The notes under the pieces: generated by a model
Seen by the model: the letters and a program-made list of their open reading frames with translations, nothing else
What the model was told of the DNA's origin: nothing
Database searches by the model: none
Source of the DNA: an uncultured Bacilli bacterium
GTDB taxonomy: Bacteria; Bacillota_I; Bacilli_A; RFN20; CAG-826
Direction of reading: 5' to 3'
DNA: 64,000 nt
Assembly (NCBI GenBank): GCA_944375905.1
Contig: CALWAS010000020.1
Location: forward strand, 45,448-109,447
Translations under genes and position numbers: made by a program
Shown: positions 36,109-45,554 of the stretch, one piece after another
Numbering within the stretch: the stretch's first letter is position 1
Layout of the letters: every line of letters begins with the position of its first letter

Positions 36109-36788
36109 TGAGAATCGACCCTTTTTCCCTCGTTTATCCCTGCGTTTCCCCTTCGCTTTTGGCGGCCGACAAGGGACATCTCGAACTTGAAATCGAGCGA
36201 GCAGAGGAAGCCGGCGCTAGCTATATCCACTTCGATGTCATGGACGGGCGTTTTGTTCCCGCCGTCTCCTTTTTTAACGATGAGCTTTCGAAGCCCCTTT
36301 CCGCTACGAGGGCGGTCCGCGACGTCCACCTCATGGTCGAGCATCCCATCACCGAGGCGAGGCGCTTCCTCAAGATGGGCGCCGACATCGTTACCCTGCA
36401 TGTCGAGGCCCTCGAAAAGGAAGGGGTCGCCGCCGAGGATCTCCCCCGTCTTTTGCCCGGCGCGCTCCTAGGGGTTTCCCTGAAGCCGGCGACGCCCGTC
36501 GAGGCGCTGAGGAAATACCTCCCCTTCGTTTCCCTCGTCCTTCTAATGTCGGTCGAGCCGGGCAAGGGCGGGCAATCATTCCTCGGCGAGAGCCCGGCAC
36601 GGGCCCGGGCGATAAGGAAGATGATCGGTGAAAGCGGAAGGCGCGTCCTCCTCTCGATTGACGGCGGCATCAACGCTGTGACTTCCAAGAAAGCCCTCGC
36701 TTCCGGCGTTGATATTTTGGTAGCGGGCAGCTATCTCTTCGGGCATGATGACTTTGCTTCCCGCTTAAGGAGCCTTCTCGATGAGTGA
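36105..36788 (+). CDS. rpe: Ribulose-phosphate 3-epimerase
   Basis: 227 aa TIM-barrel enzyme interconverting ribulose 5-phosphate and xylulose 5-phosphate. 'SPSLLAADKGHLELEIE', HFDVMDGRFVP, DVHLMVEHP, 'LLMSVEPGKGGQSF' and 'SIDGGIN' match the family, including the metal-binding His and Asp. ATG 36105 overlaps the kinase stop. rsgA, which usually lies between prkC and rpe in Bacillota, is absent from this position. Confidence 0.94.
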   Translation: MMRIDPFSLVYPCVSPSLLAADKGHLELEIERAEEAGASYIHFDVMDGRFVPAVSFFNDELSKPLSATRAVRDVHLMVEHPITEARRFLKMGADIVTLHVEALEKEGVAAEDLPRLLPGALLGVSLKPATPVEALRKYLPFVSLVLLMSVEPGKGGQSFLGESPARARAIRKMIGESGRRVLLSIDGGINAVTSKKALASGVDILVAGSYLFGHDDFASRLRSLLDE

Positions 36789-37509
36789 AACCGCCCTTTC
36801 CTTCGCGATTCTCGCCCTGCTTGCCTATCTTTTCCTGCTCCTCTTCCTGCCAAAGCGCTACCTGCGGGAAAAAGACGAGCGCTTTTCCTATTTTTCCCAT
36901 TTCCCCCACGAGCTCGTGGAAGGCAGCTTCCGGGGAGCGAAACCCTATTTGAAGGAAGGCGGGCACTGGCTTCTTTCGACCCTCGTCTCGGCCGCGGCCG
37001 TCCTTGCCTTGGCCTATCTATCGACCGAGGTCGGGGGAAGCATTTCCCTCATTGCCCTCGCCGTCCTTTCGGCGGCAAGCTTCCTCGTTTCCGGGGTCTT
37101 CGAGGTTCTCCTTGCCTTCCATAGCGATCTCATCGAAAGCAAGCGCCATCTCCTCTTCTACCTTATCTATGCCGGGTCGACGGCCATCGGGGCGGTCACT
37201 TCCGGGATCACGGTGCTCCAATTCTACTTCGCTTCGACGACCGGGCTTCTATTCGCTTCCGTCTTTGCCGGCGCGCTTTTCTTCCTCACGATCCTCGTCA
37301 TGCTTCCCCTTATCAATCCGAAAGCGGGAGAAGGCCTGAAGATGGAGAAGAAGGAAGACCCGACCGGCGACTATCTTTACGTGCGCCCGAAGTTCAACCC
37401 GCTCGCGGCGGGGGAATGGCTCACCCTCCTTTCCCGTCTTCTTTCCGTTTCGGTCCTTGCGGGAGCCGCGGTTTACCTTTCGTGCGGAATCCCGTTGCTC
37501 CTAGATTGA
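36781..37509 (+). CDS. Integral membrane protein, unknown function
   Basis: 242 aa with about six hydrophobic segments (near residues 5-25, 62-82, 87-112, 122-147, 155-177 and 215-237). Short charged loops lie between helices 1 and 2, and a hydrophilic stretch of roughly 35 residues precedes the last helix. I do not recognise the family. It overlaps rpe by 8 bases and is the last gene of the priA-side cluster. Confidence 0.75.
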   Translation: MSETALSFAILALLAYLFLLLFLPKRYLREKDERFSYFSHFPHELVEGSFRGAKPYLKEGGHWLLSTLVSAAAVLALAYLSTEVGGSISLIALAVLSAASFLVSGVFEVLLAFHSDLIESKRHLLFYLIYAGSTAIGAVTSGITVLQFYFASTTGLLFASVFAGALFFLTILVMLPLINPKAGEGLKMEKKEDPTGDYLYVRPKFNPLAAGEWLTLLSRLLSVSVLAGAAVYLSCGIPLLLD

Positions 37510-37518
37510 GCCAGGCAA

Positions 37519-37545
37519 AGAAAAAAGACGGCGATGCCGTCCCTT
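37519..37545. terminator. Terminator between convergent 36781 and rpmB genes
   Basis: GACGGC (37527-37532) / GCCGTC (37536-37541) with loop GAT. On the minus strand a run of six T follows, so it terminates rpmB; on the plus strand a T-rich stretch follows too, so it may serve both. Confidence 0.8.
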
Positions 37546-37562
37546 TCTCCTTTTCGGTGTCC

Positions 37563-37757
37563 TTATTCGCCCTTGGTGGACTTGGTGAGCGAACGATAGG
37601 CACGAGCGCTCATGCGGACTTGGACCATCTTGCCGTTGATGTTGATCCGGTACTTCTGGAGATTGGCATTCCAGACGCGGCGGGTGGCACGGACACTATG
37701 GCTCCGGTTGTTGCCGCTAAGCGGGCCTTTGCCGGTGATCGGGCAGACTCTTGACAT
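37563..37757 (-). CDS. rpmB: Ribosomal protein bL28
   Basis: 64 aa, the complete length for L28. 'CPITGKGPLSGNNRSHS' and 'ATRRVWNANLQKYRI' are the family core. ATG 37757 is preferred because a ribosome binding site AGAGGTGA lies just upstream; the 12 extra residues of the longer frame are not conserved. It faces the prpC-prkC-rpe block and is transcribed away from glgC, as in several Bacillota. Confidence 0.95.
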   Translation of the reverse strand: MSRVCPITGKGPLSGNNRSHSVRATRRVWNANLQKYRININGKMVQVRMSARAYRSLTKSTKGE

Positions 37758-38058
37758 GCTTTCACCTCTCTTGCGCGCTAAAGCGCGGTGCAAATCTTAT
37801 CATGGCAGGGGGCTCAGGGCAAACCCCTTTTTTCCTTTGGGAAAGAGGCATTCGGTCCTTTTTTCCGTTTTCCAACGCAAAAGTCAGCTATCTCCGCCGA
37901 TTATTCCTTTTTTTCCGGCGAACTTTCGCCATCGGCTTCTTTCGCTGAGGGAACCGATGGAGGACAAATTGCAGAAAAGTAGCATCATTTCTTGCTTTTC
38001 CCTCTCCCTAAGGTTTACTTGGAAGCGCTATCATTCTAGGAGGAAGAGGAGGTAATAC
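37758..38058. other. Divergent intergenic region rpmB/glgC
   Basis: About 300 bases without a gene. It holds the rpmB ribosome binding site, a T-rich stretch with a weak GGGG/CCCC hairpin followed by TTTTTT near 37807-37832, and the cre-like site and AGGAGGT ribosome binding site of glgC at its right end. No tRNA, riboswitch or small ORF with a ribosome binding site was seen. Confidence 0.5.
38020..38033. promoter_or_regulatory. cre-like operator before glgCDA
   Basis: TGGAAGCGCTATCA fits every fixed position of the CcpA-binding consensus TGNAANCGNWNNCA. It lies 25 bases before the glgC ATG and overlaps a candidate -10 (TATCAT, 38029-38034), a position expected to block transcription when CcpA is bound. 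Confidence 0.6.
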
Positions 38059-39195
38059 ATGTCGACACGTCTCGCGGCGATGGTCCTGGCCGGCGGCAAG
38101 GGCACGCGTCTGCAATCCCTCACGAAAAAGGTCGCCAAGCCGGCCGTAAGCTACGGCGGCAAATACCGCATCATCGATTTTCCGCTTTCCAATTGCGCGA
38201 ATAGCGGCATAACCTCGGTCGGAGTCCTCACCCAATACGAGAGCAGCGAGCTCAACACCTACATCGGGAACGGCGAGAAATGGGGCCTCAACGGCGTTCG
38301 TTCCCTCACGTCGGTCCTGACCCCGAAGGAAACCGAGGAAGGAAGCAATTGGTACCTCGGGACAGCCGACGCCATCTACCAGAACATCGATTGGCTCGAC
38401 CGGGTCGACCCCGAGTACGTGCTCATCCTGAGCGGCGACCACATCTACAGCTGCAGCTATGACCCGATGCTGAGGAAGCACGTCGCGAGCGGAAGCGACT
38501 GCACGATTTCCTGCTACCGGGTGCCGATCCAGGAAGCTTCCCGCTTCGGAATCCTCGTCGCCAACGACAAGGACGAAATCGTCGAGTTCCAGGAAAAGCC
38601 GAAGAAGCCGATCAGCAACCTTGCCTCGATGGGCATCTACATCTTTACCTACAAGGTGCTGAGGGCTGCCCTCATAGCCGACCACAAGAAGGAAAATTCA
38701 TCGCACGACTTCGGCAAGGATATCATCCCGACGATGCTTAAGGAGAAGCGCAAGCTTTCCGTCTACCTCTACGACGGATACTGGAAGGACGTCGGTACCG
38801 TCGCTTCCCTCCACCAAGCCAACATGGACCTTCTAATGAGCGCCGGGACGACGAATCTATACACGGTTCAGGGCGACAACCGGATCTATTCCGAGGATGC
38901 CCACTCGACGCCCCAATACATCGGCCCCAGCGCCGAGGTCAGCGACTCCCTCATCAACCAAGGGGCCCAGATCTTCGGGAAGGTTCGCCATTCCGTGGTC
39001 TCGGGCGACGTCGTCGTCGAGGAAGGCGCGAGCGTCGTCAATAGCGTCGTCATGAACGGGGCCCTCATAAGGAAGGGCGCAAGCGTCCTCGATGCCATCG
39101 TCGGGCCCGACACCCTCATCGACTACGACGAAAAAGTCAACGAAGAGCGCGACGGGATCGCCCTCGTCGTGAACGGAAAGGCGGCTCGGCTATGA
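38059..39195 (+). CDS. glgC: Glucose-1-phosphate adenylyltransferase
   Basis: 378 aa. It makes ADP-glucose for glycogen synthesis. The nucleotidyltransferase signature LAGGKGTRLQSLT is followed by 'KPAVSYGGKYRIIDFPLSN', 'WYLGTADAIYQN', LSGDHIY, FGILVAND and 'EFQEKPKKP', and a C-terminal left-handed beta-helix (hexapeptide) domain begins near residue 290. All catalytic and sugar-binding residues I can place are intact. A strong AGGAGGT ribosome binding site precedes it, and the end overlaps glgD by 4 bases. Confidence 0.96.
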   Translation: MSTRLAAMVLAGGKGTRLQSLTKKVAKPAVSYGGKYRIIDFPLSNCANSGITSVGVLTQYESSELNTYIGNGEKWGLNGVRSLTSVLTPKETEEGSNWYLGTADAIYQNIDWLDRVDPEYVLILSGDHIYSCSYDPMLRKHVASGSDCTISCYRVPIQEASRFGILVANDKDEIVEFQEKPKKPISNLASMGIYIFTYKVLRAALIADHKKENSSHDFGKDIIPTMLKEKRKLSVYLYDGYWKDVGTVASLHQANMDLLMSAGTTNLYTVQGDNRIYSEDAHSTPQYIGPSAEVSDSLINQGAQIFGKVRHSVVSGDVVVEEGASVVNSVVMNGALIRKGASVLDAIVGPDTLIDYDEKVNEERDGIALVVNGKAARL

Positions 39196-40310
39196 ACCAG
39201 ATCATCGGACTTCTCGATTGCCACAATTCCCCCGAGCTCGGGGGGCTTACCTACTCGCGCCCCTTGGCCTCGACCTCCTTCCTTGGACGTTACGCTTTCT
39301 GCGACTTCGCGCTTTCGATGTTCTCGAACGCCGGGGTCGACGCCATCGGAATCCTCGTCAAGGACCATCAGCGCTCGATGCTCAAGCACATGGGCAACCT
39401 CATGAGCTGGACCAACAACACCAAGATCGGGCGCGAGGCGATCTTCTATAACGAGCGGGGCATCCTCAACCCGGCCTACAACACCGACGTCGCCAACGTC
39501 AAGGAAAACGACTGGGTGCTTTACGATTCCAACGCGACCACGATCGTCATCGCCTCGCCCCACGTCGTCGCCAACGTCGACCTCCGCCCGATCATCGAGG
39601 AACACATCGCCAATGGTGAGGACCTCACGGTCGTCTATAAGCCAATCGAGGATGCCGACCAGGAATTCATCGGAGCCTACGCCTACGAGATCGGACCCGA
39701 TGGCTACGTTACCTCGACTGGCAAGAACGCCGGCCGGAAGAAGAAAGCCAACGTCTCGCTCGAGATCTGGGTGCTCAAGCGCGATCTCCTTTTCGAAATC
39801 CTCAAAGCCCACGAACGGGTCGACATGTCCTTCGGCTTCCGCGAGACGATGCAGTACATCCTCGAGCAAGGACGCCTCAAGGTAAAGGCCGCCCCTTGGA
39901 CCGGCTATGCCCGGCGCTTCGACTCCTTCAAGCATTACATCGACTATTCCTTCGAGATGCTAGACCGGAAAGTCTCCGCCTCCCTCTTCGTTCCGGAACG
40001 CCCGATTTACACCTTGACCCACGACACCCCGCCCGCCCTTTACGGCGCCCACTCGTCGGTGTCCGACTCGATGGTCTCGAACGGCTGCATCGTCGAGGGA
40101 AGGGTGAAGCACTCGATCATCTGCCGGGACGTTAGAATCGGCAAAGACGCGGTGGTCGAGGATTCGATCGTCTTCTCGAACGTCGCCATCGGCGACAAGG
40201 CCAAGGTCAAGAACTGCGTAATCGACAAGTACTCCGTGATAACCGCACGCCACGCCATCGAGGGGGCGGAAAAGACCCCGATTTACCTAAAGCAAGGAGC
40301 CATCCTATGA
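39192..40310 (+). CDS. glgD: GlgD, non-catalytic GlgC paralogue
   Basis: 372 aa. It has the GlgC fold and hexapeptide C-terminus, but the N-terminal GGxGTRL loop is replaced (LLDCHNSPELGGLTYSRPLA) and the sugar-binding signatures are altered. In Bacillus and relatives GlgD forms a hetero-oligomer with GlgC and modulates it. It retains 'FCDFALSMFSNAGVDAIGIL' and ends 'LKQGAIL'. It lies between glgC and glgA with 4-base overlaps on both sides, so fixed expression ratios are likely. Confidence 0.94.
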   Translation: MNQIIGLLDCHNSPELGGLTYSRPLASTSFLGRYAFCDFALSMFSNAGVDAIGILVKDHQRSMLKHMGNLMSWTNNTKIGREAIFYNERGILNPAYNTDVANVKENDWVLYDSNATTIVIASPHVVANVDLRPIIEEHIANGEDLTVVYKPIEDADQEFIGAYAYEIGPDGYVTSTGKNAGRKKKANVSLEIWVLKRDLLFEILKAHERVDMSFGFRETMQYILEQGRLKVKAAPWTGYARRFDSFKHYIDYSFEMLDRKVSASLFVPERPIYTLTHDTPPALYGAHSSVSDSMVSNGCIVEGRVKHSIICRDVRIGKDAVVEDSIVFSNVAIGDKAKVKNCVIDKYSVITARHAIEGAEKTPIYLKQGAIL

Positions 40311-41731
40311 AAATCGCCTTCGTCGCGAGCGAATCGAACCCGCTTTGCAAAACCGGCGGCCTCGCCGACGTCGTCTATTCCCTTTCGAAGGCCCTCATCG
40401 CCGAGGGGAACGAAGTGGCGGTGGTGCTCCCCTTCTATCAAAGGATCGCCGACATCCACCTTCCCCTCAAAAAGCTTGGCGGTTTCTACATCCAGATGTC
40501 GTGGCGGCACCAAGGGGCGGCCGTCTTCGAATACGTCCTTAATGGCGTTCGCTTCCTTTTAATCCAAAACGATTACTATTTTTCGCGGGAGTCGCTATAC
40601 GGCTACCAAGACGACGGCGAAAGGTTCGCCTTCTTTTCCCTCGCGAGCCTCGAGGCACTCAAGACGGCCGGCTTCAAGGCCGACGTCGTCCACGTCCACG
40701 ACTGGCAGGCCGGCATGATTCCCTGCCTGCTCAAAAACCGCGACGATCCTTTCTTCTATGGCGCCAAGACGGTGCTCACGATCCACAACCCGGCCTTCAA
40801 GGGCATGATCGACAAATACTTCCTCAACGATTTCTACGGCTTGAGCGATGCCCTTTTCGATAGCGGGGCGGTTCGCTTCGAGGGGATGGCATCCACCCTC
40901 AAGTCCGGCATCGTCTTCGCCGACAAGATAACGACCGTTTCCCCGACGCATCGGGAAGAGCTCTTGACCCCGGCCTTGTCCCAAGGGCTCGACGGGGTGC
41001 TGCGCCTCCGCGAGAAGGACTTCGTGGGGATATTAAACGGGATCGACACCGAGGAATTCGATCCGCGGAAAGACGTTTACATCGCCCGTAACTATGGACG
41101 GGGAAAGGACCTCGAGGAAGGCAAGCACGCCAACCAATCCGATCTCCTCTCCTCGTTTGCCGTCAAGTGGATGGGCGGGCCGGTTTACGGCATCGTTTCC
41201 CGGCTTTCCTACCAGAAGGGAATCGGGCTTCTTCTTTCCTCGATGGAAAGGGAGCTTTCCCGCGGGGCCAATTTCCTCGTCGTCGGAAGCGGGGAATACG
41301 AACTCGAGCAGCGCCTTGAGGCCCTTCGCTCCCGCTACCCGGGGACGATGGGGATCTACATCGGCTACAACAACGCCCTTGCCCACAAGGTCTATGCCGG
41401 AAGCGACTTCTTCCTCATGCCGTCCCTCTTCGAGCCGTGCGGGATCTCCCAGATGATCGCCCAGCGCTACGGCACCCTCCCGATCGTCCGCTATACCGGC
41501 GGGCTCCGCGACACCGTCCAGGGCTATCGCGACCTTGGCTCGAAGAAGCCTGACGGAATAGCCTTCCGCGACTATAATGAGCAAGGCCTCGACTATGCCA
41601 TCGGGCTGGCCGAGGAAATCTACCGCGACCAGGGTCTTTATTATGCCTTGGCCCGCACGGCCATGGGCCTCGATCGAAGCTGGAAGAAGAGCGCCAAGCG
41701 CTACATGGAGCTCTACTCGTCGCTTTTTTAA
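40307..41731 (+). CDS. glgA: Glycogen synthase (ADP-glucose type)
   Basis: 474 aa, GT5 family, elongating alpha-1,4-glucan from ADP-glucose. The N-terminal substrate-binding motif reads [17 protein letters not shown] (KTGGL signature). '[16 protein letters not shown]' and, in the C-terminal Rossmann domain, '[15 protein letters not shown]' and '[15 protein letters not shown]' with the conserved catalytic Glu region follow. It is the last glg gene; leuS starts 33 bases downstream with no terminator between, so some readthrough is expected. No glgB, glgP or amylase is in the window. Confidence 0.96.
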   Translation: MKIAFVASESNPLCKTGGLADVVYSLSKALIAEGNEVAVVLPFYQRIADIHLPLKKLGGFYIQMSWRHQGAAVFEYVLNGVRFLLIQNDYYFSRESLYGYQDDGERFAFFSLASLEALKTAGFKADVVHVHDWQAGMIPCLLKNRDDPFFYGAKTVLTIHNPAFKGMIDKYFLNDFYGLSDALFDSGAVRFEGMASTLKSGIVFADKITTVSPTHREELLTPALSQGLDGVLRLREKDFVGILNGIDTEEFDPRKDVYIARNYGRGKDLEEGKHANQSDLLSSFAVKWMGGPVYGIVSRLSYQKGIGLLLSSMERELSRGANFLVVGSGEYELEQRLEALRSRYPGTMGIYIGYNNALAHKVYAGSDFFLMPSLFEPCGISQMIAQRYGTLPIVRYTGGLRDTVQGYRDLGSKKPDGIAFRDYNEQGLDYAIGLAEEIYRDQGLYYALARTAMGLDRSWKKSAKRYMELYSSLF

Positions 41732-41763
41732 GGTTGGGGACCCCGCCGCCTAGGAGGTCCTTT

Positions 41764-44172
41764 ATGAGTTTCGACCACGCCGCAATCGAGAAGAAATGGC
41801 GCGATTATTGGGAAAAGGAACGGCTTTTTGCCTGCGATACTTCCGATTTCAGCAAACCCAAGTACTACGCTCTCGACATGTTCCCCTTCCCTTCGGGACA
41901 AGGACTTCACGTCGGGCATCCGGAAGGCTATACGGCAACCGACATCGTCTCGAGGATGAAGCGGATGCAGGGCTACAACGTCCTCCACCCGATGGGCTGG
42001 GACGCCTTTGGACTCCCGAGCGAGCAATTCGCCATCAAGAACAACGAGCATCCCGAGGGATTCACCAGGCACAACATCGACCATTTCCGCGAGCAGCTCA
42101 AGATGCTCGGCTTTTCCTACGATTGGGAGCGGGAACTCGCGACGATCGACCCCGAGTACTACAAGTGGACGCAGTGGATCTTCGTCGAGATGTTCAAGCA
42201 CGATCTCGCCTATGTTAGCGACGTCCCGGTGAACTATTGCCCGGAGCTAGGGACCGTCCTCGCCAATGAGGAAGTCATCGACGGAAAGTCCGAGCGCGGC
42301 GGCTATCCGGTCATCCGGATGCCGATGCGGCAGTGGATGCTGAAGATCACTGCCTATGCCGATAAGCTCGAGAAGGGCCTCGAGGGACTCGACTGGCCGA
42401 AATCGACGATCGAGATGCAGCGCAACTGGATCGGGCGCTCGACCGGGGTCGAGATCGACTTCCCGGTCGCCTTCACCGGGCTTTCCTTCAAGGTATTCAC
42501 GACGAGGGTCGATACCCTTTTCGGCTGCACCTATTGCTGCCTTGCCCCGGAACATCCCCTTCTCAAGACGATCGTCGATCCCTCCAAGAAGGAAGAAGTG
42601 GAGCGCTACGTCAAGGAGGCGACCGCGAAAAGCGAGCTTTCGCGCCTTGCCTCCTCGGAAAAGGAGAAGACCGGCGTCTTCACCGGCGCTTACGCCGTCA
42701 ACCCGATCAACGGGCGCAAGATACCGATCTACGTGGCCGATTACGTCCTCGGCAGTTACGGCTCGGGTGCCGTCATGGCCGTACCGGCCCATGACGAGCG
42801 TGACTATCTCTTCGCCAAGGCCCACGGCCTTCCGATGATCCAAGTCATCGAAGGCGACATTTCGAATTCTGCCTACGAAGGCGACGGCAAGCACATGAAT
42901 TCGGCCTTTGTCGACGGACTCGACATCGCCGCGGCCAAGCAGGCCATCCTCGAGCGCCTAATCGAGACCGGCCACGGGCGGACGAAGGTCAATTACAAGC
43001 TGCGGGATTGGATTTTCTCCCGCCAGCGCTACTGGGGCGAGCCCATCCCGATGCTTAGCGACGGGAAGGGGGAGGAGATCCCCCTCGACGAATCCGAGCT
43101 TCCGCTCACCCTCCCGCCCCTTGACGACTTCACCCCGAGCAAGGACGGGAAGCCGCCGCTTGCCAGGGCTCCCGAGTCGTGGCTGAAGGTAGAAAGGAAC
43201 GGAAAGAGCTACGTCCGCGAGACGAATACGATGCCCCAGTGGGCCGGCTCGTCCTGGTACTATCTCCGTTACATCGATCCCCATAACGACAAGTGCCTTT
43301 GCGACAAGCGGCTTTCCGACCACTGGATGCCGGTCGATCTCTACGTCGGGGGAGCCGAGCACGCGGTGCTCCACCTCCTCTATGCCCGCTTCTATTACAA
43401 GTTCCTCCACGACATCGGCGTCGTCTCCGGGACCGAGCCGTTCAAGCGGCTCGTCCACCAGGGAATGATCCTCGGGGAAAACGGCGAGAAGATGTCGAAA
43501 TCGCGCGGCAACGTCGTCAATCCCGACGACATCGTCCGCGACTACGGAGCCGATAGCCTCCGCCTTTTCGAGATGTTCGCCGGCCCGCTGAGCGAGACGA
43601 AGCCGTGGTCGACGACCGGCCTCGTCGGGGCCCGCCGCTTCCTCGAAAGGGCCTACCGGCTCGTCGACGAGGAGCCGTATCTATCGAGGATCAAAGCGGA
43701 AAACGACCATTCCCTCGACCGCAGCTATGCCAAGCTCGTGAAGAAGTGCACCGAGGACTTCGAAAGCCTTTCCTTCAACACGGCGATTGCCGAGATGATG
43801 GTGTTCGTGAACGATTGCTACAAGGCCTCGAATCTATATAGGGGCCACCTCGAGGGCTTCGTGAAGATCCTCTCTTGCATCTGCCCCTTCATCGGGGAGG
43901 AGATGTGGCACAAGCTCGGACACGAGAAATCGCTCGCCTACGAGCCGTGGCCGACCTACGAGGAAAAAGACCTCGTCGAGGAGAAGAAGAAAGTCGCCCT
44001 CTCCGTGAACGGAAAGGTGAGGGACGTCCTGCTCCTTGCCCCGGACGCCGGGGAGGAAGAGGCCCGGGAAGCCGCCTTCCTAAGCGAGAAGGCCAAGCCC
44101 TACCTCGAGGGAAAGACCGTCAAGAAGTTCGTTTACGTCCCCGGAAGGATCGTCAACGTCGTCGTGGCCTGA
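41764..44172 (+). CDS. leuS: Leucyl-tRNA synthetase
   Basis: 802 aa, typical of bacterial LeuRS. The class I signatures are HVGH at 49-52 ([10 protein letters not shown]) and KMSKS at 576-580. The editing (CP1) domain is present, including the '[19 protein letters not shown]' segment (split [12 protein letters not shown]) and the Asp region '[11 protein letters not shown]'. The anticodon-binding and C-terminal domains are complete. ATG 41764 is preferred, with AGGAGG about 8 bases upstream. No T-box leader is visible in the short gap after glgA. Confidence 0.96.
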   Translation: MSFDHAAIEKKWRDYWEKERLFACDTSDFSKPKYYALDMFPFPSGQGLHVGHPEGYTATDIVSRMKRMQGYNVLHPMGWDAFGLPSEQFAIKNNEHPEGFTRHNIDHFREQLKMLGFSYDWERELATIDPEYYKWTQWIFVEMFKHDLAYVSDVPVNYCPELGTVLANEEVIDGKSERGGYPVIRMPMRQWMLKITAYADKLEKGLEGLDWPKSTIEMQRNWIGRSTGVEIDFPVAFTGLSFKVFTTRVDTLFGCTYCCLAPEHPLLKTIVDPSKKEEVERYVKEATAKSELSRLASSEKEKTGVFTGAYAVNPINGRKIPIYVADYVLGSYGSGAVMAVPAHDERDYLFAKAHGLPMIQVIEGDISNSAYEGDGKHMNSAFVDGLDIAAAKQAILERLIETGHGRTKVNYKLRDWIFSRQRYWGEPIPMLSDGKGEEIPLDESELPLTLPPLDDFTPSKDGKPPLARAPESWLKVERNGKSYVRETNTMPQWAGSSWYYLRYIDPHNDKCLCDKRLSDHWMPVDLYVGGAEHAVLHLLYARFYYKFLHDIGVVSGTEPFKRLVHQGMILGENGEKMSKSRGNVVNPDDIVRDYGADSLRLFEMFAGPLSETKPWSTTGLVGARRFLERAYRLVDEEPYLSRIKAENDHSLDRSYAKLVKKCTEDFESLSFNTAIAEMMVFVNDCYKASNLYRGHLEGFVKILSCICPFIGEEMWHKLGHEKSLAYEPWPTYEEKDLVEEKKKVALSVNGKVRDVLLLAPDAGEEEAREAAFLSEKAKPYLEGKTVKKFVYVPGRIVNVVVA

Positions 44173-44182
44173 TCCAGGGCAA

Positions 44183-44213
44183 AACAAGAAGGAGGTTCAT
44201 GCCTCCTTCTTTT
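44183..44213. terminator. Bidirectional terminator between leuS and the 44197 gene
   Basis: AGAAGGAGG (44187-44195) / CCTCCTTCT (44202-44210), followed by TTT on plus and TTGTTTT on minus. The minus-strand gene's stop codon lies in the loop and its last codons form one arm. Confidence 0.88.
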
Positions 44214-44658
44214 CATACAGCTTGCTTTTGGGATCGACCGCCACGAAGCGCCCGTCGTCGAGAAGGTAGCAGTAGATGTCTTCCCCTTCCTCGGGCTTTT
44301 TGCGGTAGAGACTGAAGTTGCCGAGGAGATTGCCGACGAGTTCGCCGTTTTCCTTCTCGTAGATGCACGATATCCGGTCGCGGGGACGGCCGAAGGGATC
44401 GGTGAAGCTGACTTTCGCGTGGACGAAGTGCCCCTTCGTTCTTAGGGGCTTCTCGTAGCGGAAAAAGGCTTCGTAGGCCAATAGGTAGGCCATGTAGATC
44501 GTTATGACCACCATGAGGAAGATGCACCAGAATAGCCAATCTTCCCCGAAGAAGAGATAGAAAAGGACGAAGGCCGCGATCCCGAGAGCGGACAGGAGAA
44601 GGGCGAGCGAGTAGAGGAGGACCGCCCGGCGGACCCCAAGCACGTCAAAAGATTTCAT
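44197..44658 (-). CDS. Small membrane protein, unknown function
   Basis: 153 aa with two adjacent hydrophobic helices (about 12-37 and 43-66), then a soluble, strand-rich domain of about 80 residues with 'GHFVHAKVSFTDPFGRPRDRISCI' (split: KVSFTDPFGRPRDRIS) and 'KPEEGEDIYCYLLDDGRF'. The layout suggests a membrane-anchored cytoplasmic domain. I do not recognise the family. The 3' end is built into the shared terminator. Confidence 0.7.
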   Translation of the reverse strand: MKSFDVLGVRRAVLLYSLALLLSALGIAAFVLFYLFFGEDWLFWCIFLMVVITIYMAYLLAYEAFFRYEKPLRTKGHFVHAKVSFTDPFGRPRDRISCIYEKENGELVGNLLGNFSLYRKKPEEGEDIYCYLLDDGRFVAVDPKSKLYEKKEA

Positions 44659-44687
44659 ATGCTAGATTTTAGTTTCCAATGCCGCCT

Positions 44688-44713
44688 CTTAGAAAGGGGT
44701 TTCCCGTTCTAAG
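44688..44713. repeat. Inverted repeat upstream of coaX
   Basis: CTTAGAA (44688-44694) pairs with TTCTAAG (44707-44713), with an inner GGG/CCC extension and one A/G mismatch. The right arm lies exactly 17 bases before the TATACT -10 of coaX (44730-44735), so this could be an operator or a transcript-end hairpin from readthrough. Confidence 0.55.
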
Positions 44714-44779
44714 GGAGCGTCTTTTTGGCTATACTCCCTTCGCCCGGTACCCGTTTGGGACTGGAGCGGAGGACACATC

Positions 44780-45553
44780 ATGATTTTGGCCGTCGACATC
44801 GGCAACTCCCTCGTCAAGATCGCCCTATTGGGCGAAGGAGGAAAACCCGTCAGGACTCTCTCGCTCGAGACCGACAAAGGAAAAACCGCGGACGAATACG
44901 CTTCCGCGATCGAGCTCTCGTCCCTCGGAAGCGAGCTAAGGAAGGAAAAGGCCCACGCGGCGATTCTTTCGAGCGTCGTCTCCTCGCTTACCCCGACTTT
45001 CCTTTCCCTTCTTGCCCGTTTCAGCCTTTCCAAGCCGCTTTTGCTGGGGAAATCGCTAAAAAGCGGCATTGCCCTAAGGGTCGATCACCCGGCCGAGGTC
45101 GGCAGCGACCTCATTGCCGCGGCCGCGGGGGCCGTCCAGCTCGGGCGCCTGCCTGCCTTCGTCGCCGACTTCGGGACCGCGAGCAAATTCATCTACGTCG
45201 GGAAGGACGGTTCCTTCCTCGGGGTGGCCATCGCCCCGGGGCTGAGGACCGGAGCGGCCCTACTAAAGGAAAAGACCGCCTCCCTGCCCGAGGCTTCCCT
45301 CGCCCTTCCGCCTTCCCCGCTTGGAAAAAACACCTTCGATAGCCTCAATGCCGGCATCCTTTACGGGCAGGCTTACATGTGCCGCGGCTTCCTTGAAGGC
45401 TACGAGCGGATCGCCGGGGAGGAACTGGCCCCCTATCTAACCGGGGGAAACGCCGTCTTCCTTAAGGCCCTCCTCGGGGATTTCGTCTATGAGAAGAACC
45501 TCGTGATGGAAGGCCTCTTCCGCATCTACTCGCTCAACGAGGAGGATCGCTAA
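44780..45553 (+). CDS. coaX: Type III pantothenate kinase
   Basis: 257 aa, first step of coenzyme A synthesis, acetate/Hsp70 kinase fold. 'MILAVDIGNSLVKIALL' is the first phosphate loop, 'VGSDLIAAAAGA' the pantothenate-side motif (GxDR in most relatives, here GSDL), 'DFGTASKFIYV' the second phosphate loop and 'GVAIAPGLRTGAALL' the third. The DR-to-DL and T-to-K changes near ligand sites are unusual but the frame is otherwise complete. It is followed after one base by a probable pantothenate S component, which supports the assignment. Confidence 0.88.
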   Translation: MILAVDIGNSLVKIALLGEGGKPVRTLSLETDKGKTADEYASAIELSSLGSELRKEKAHAAILSSVVSSLTPTFLSLLARFSLSKPLLLGKSLKSGIALRVDHPAEVGSDLIAAAAGAVQLGRLPAFVADFGTASKFIYVGKDGSFLGVAIAPGLRTGAALLKEKTASLPEASLALPPSPLGKNTFDSLNAGILYGQAYMCRGFLEGYERIAGEELAPYLTGGNAVFLKALLGDFVYEKNLVMEGLFRIYSLNEEDR

Positions 45554-45554
45554 G

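Noticed and set aside
41732..41763. T-box leader before leuS (and before tyrS)
   Set aside because: The gap before leuS is only 32 bases, and the 104 bases before tyrS contain the groEL terminator and promoter but no T-box sequence.
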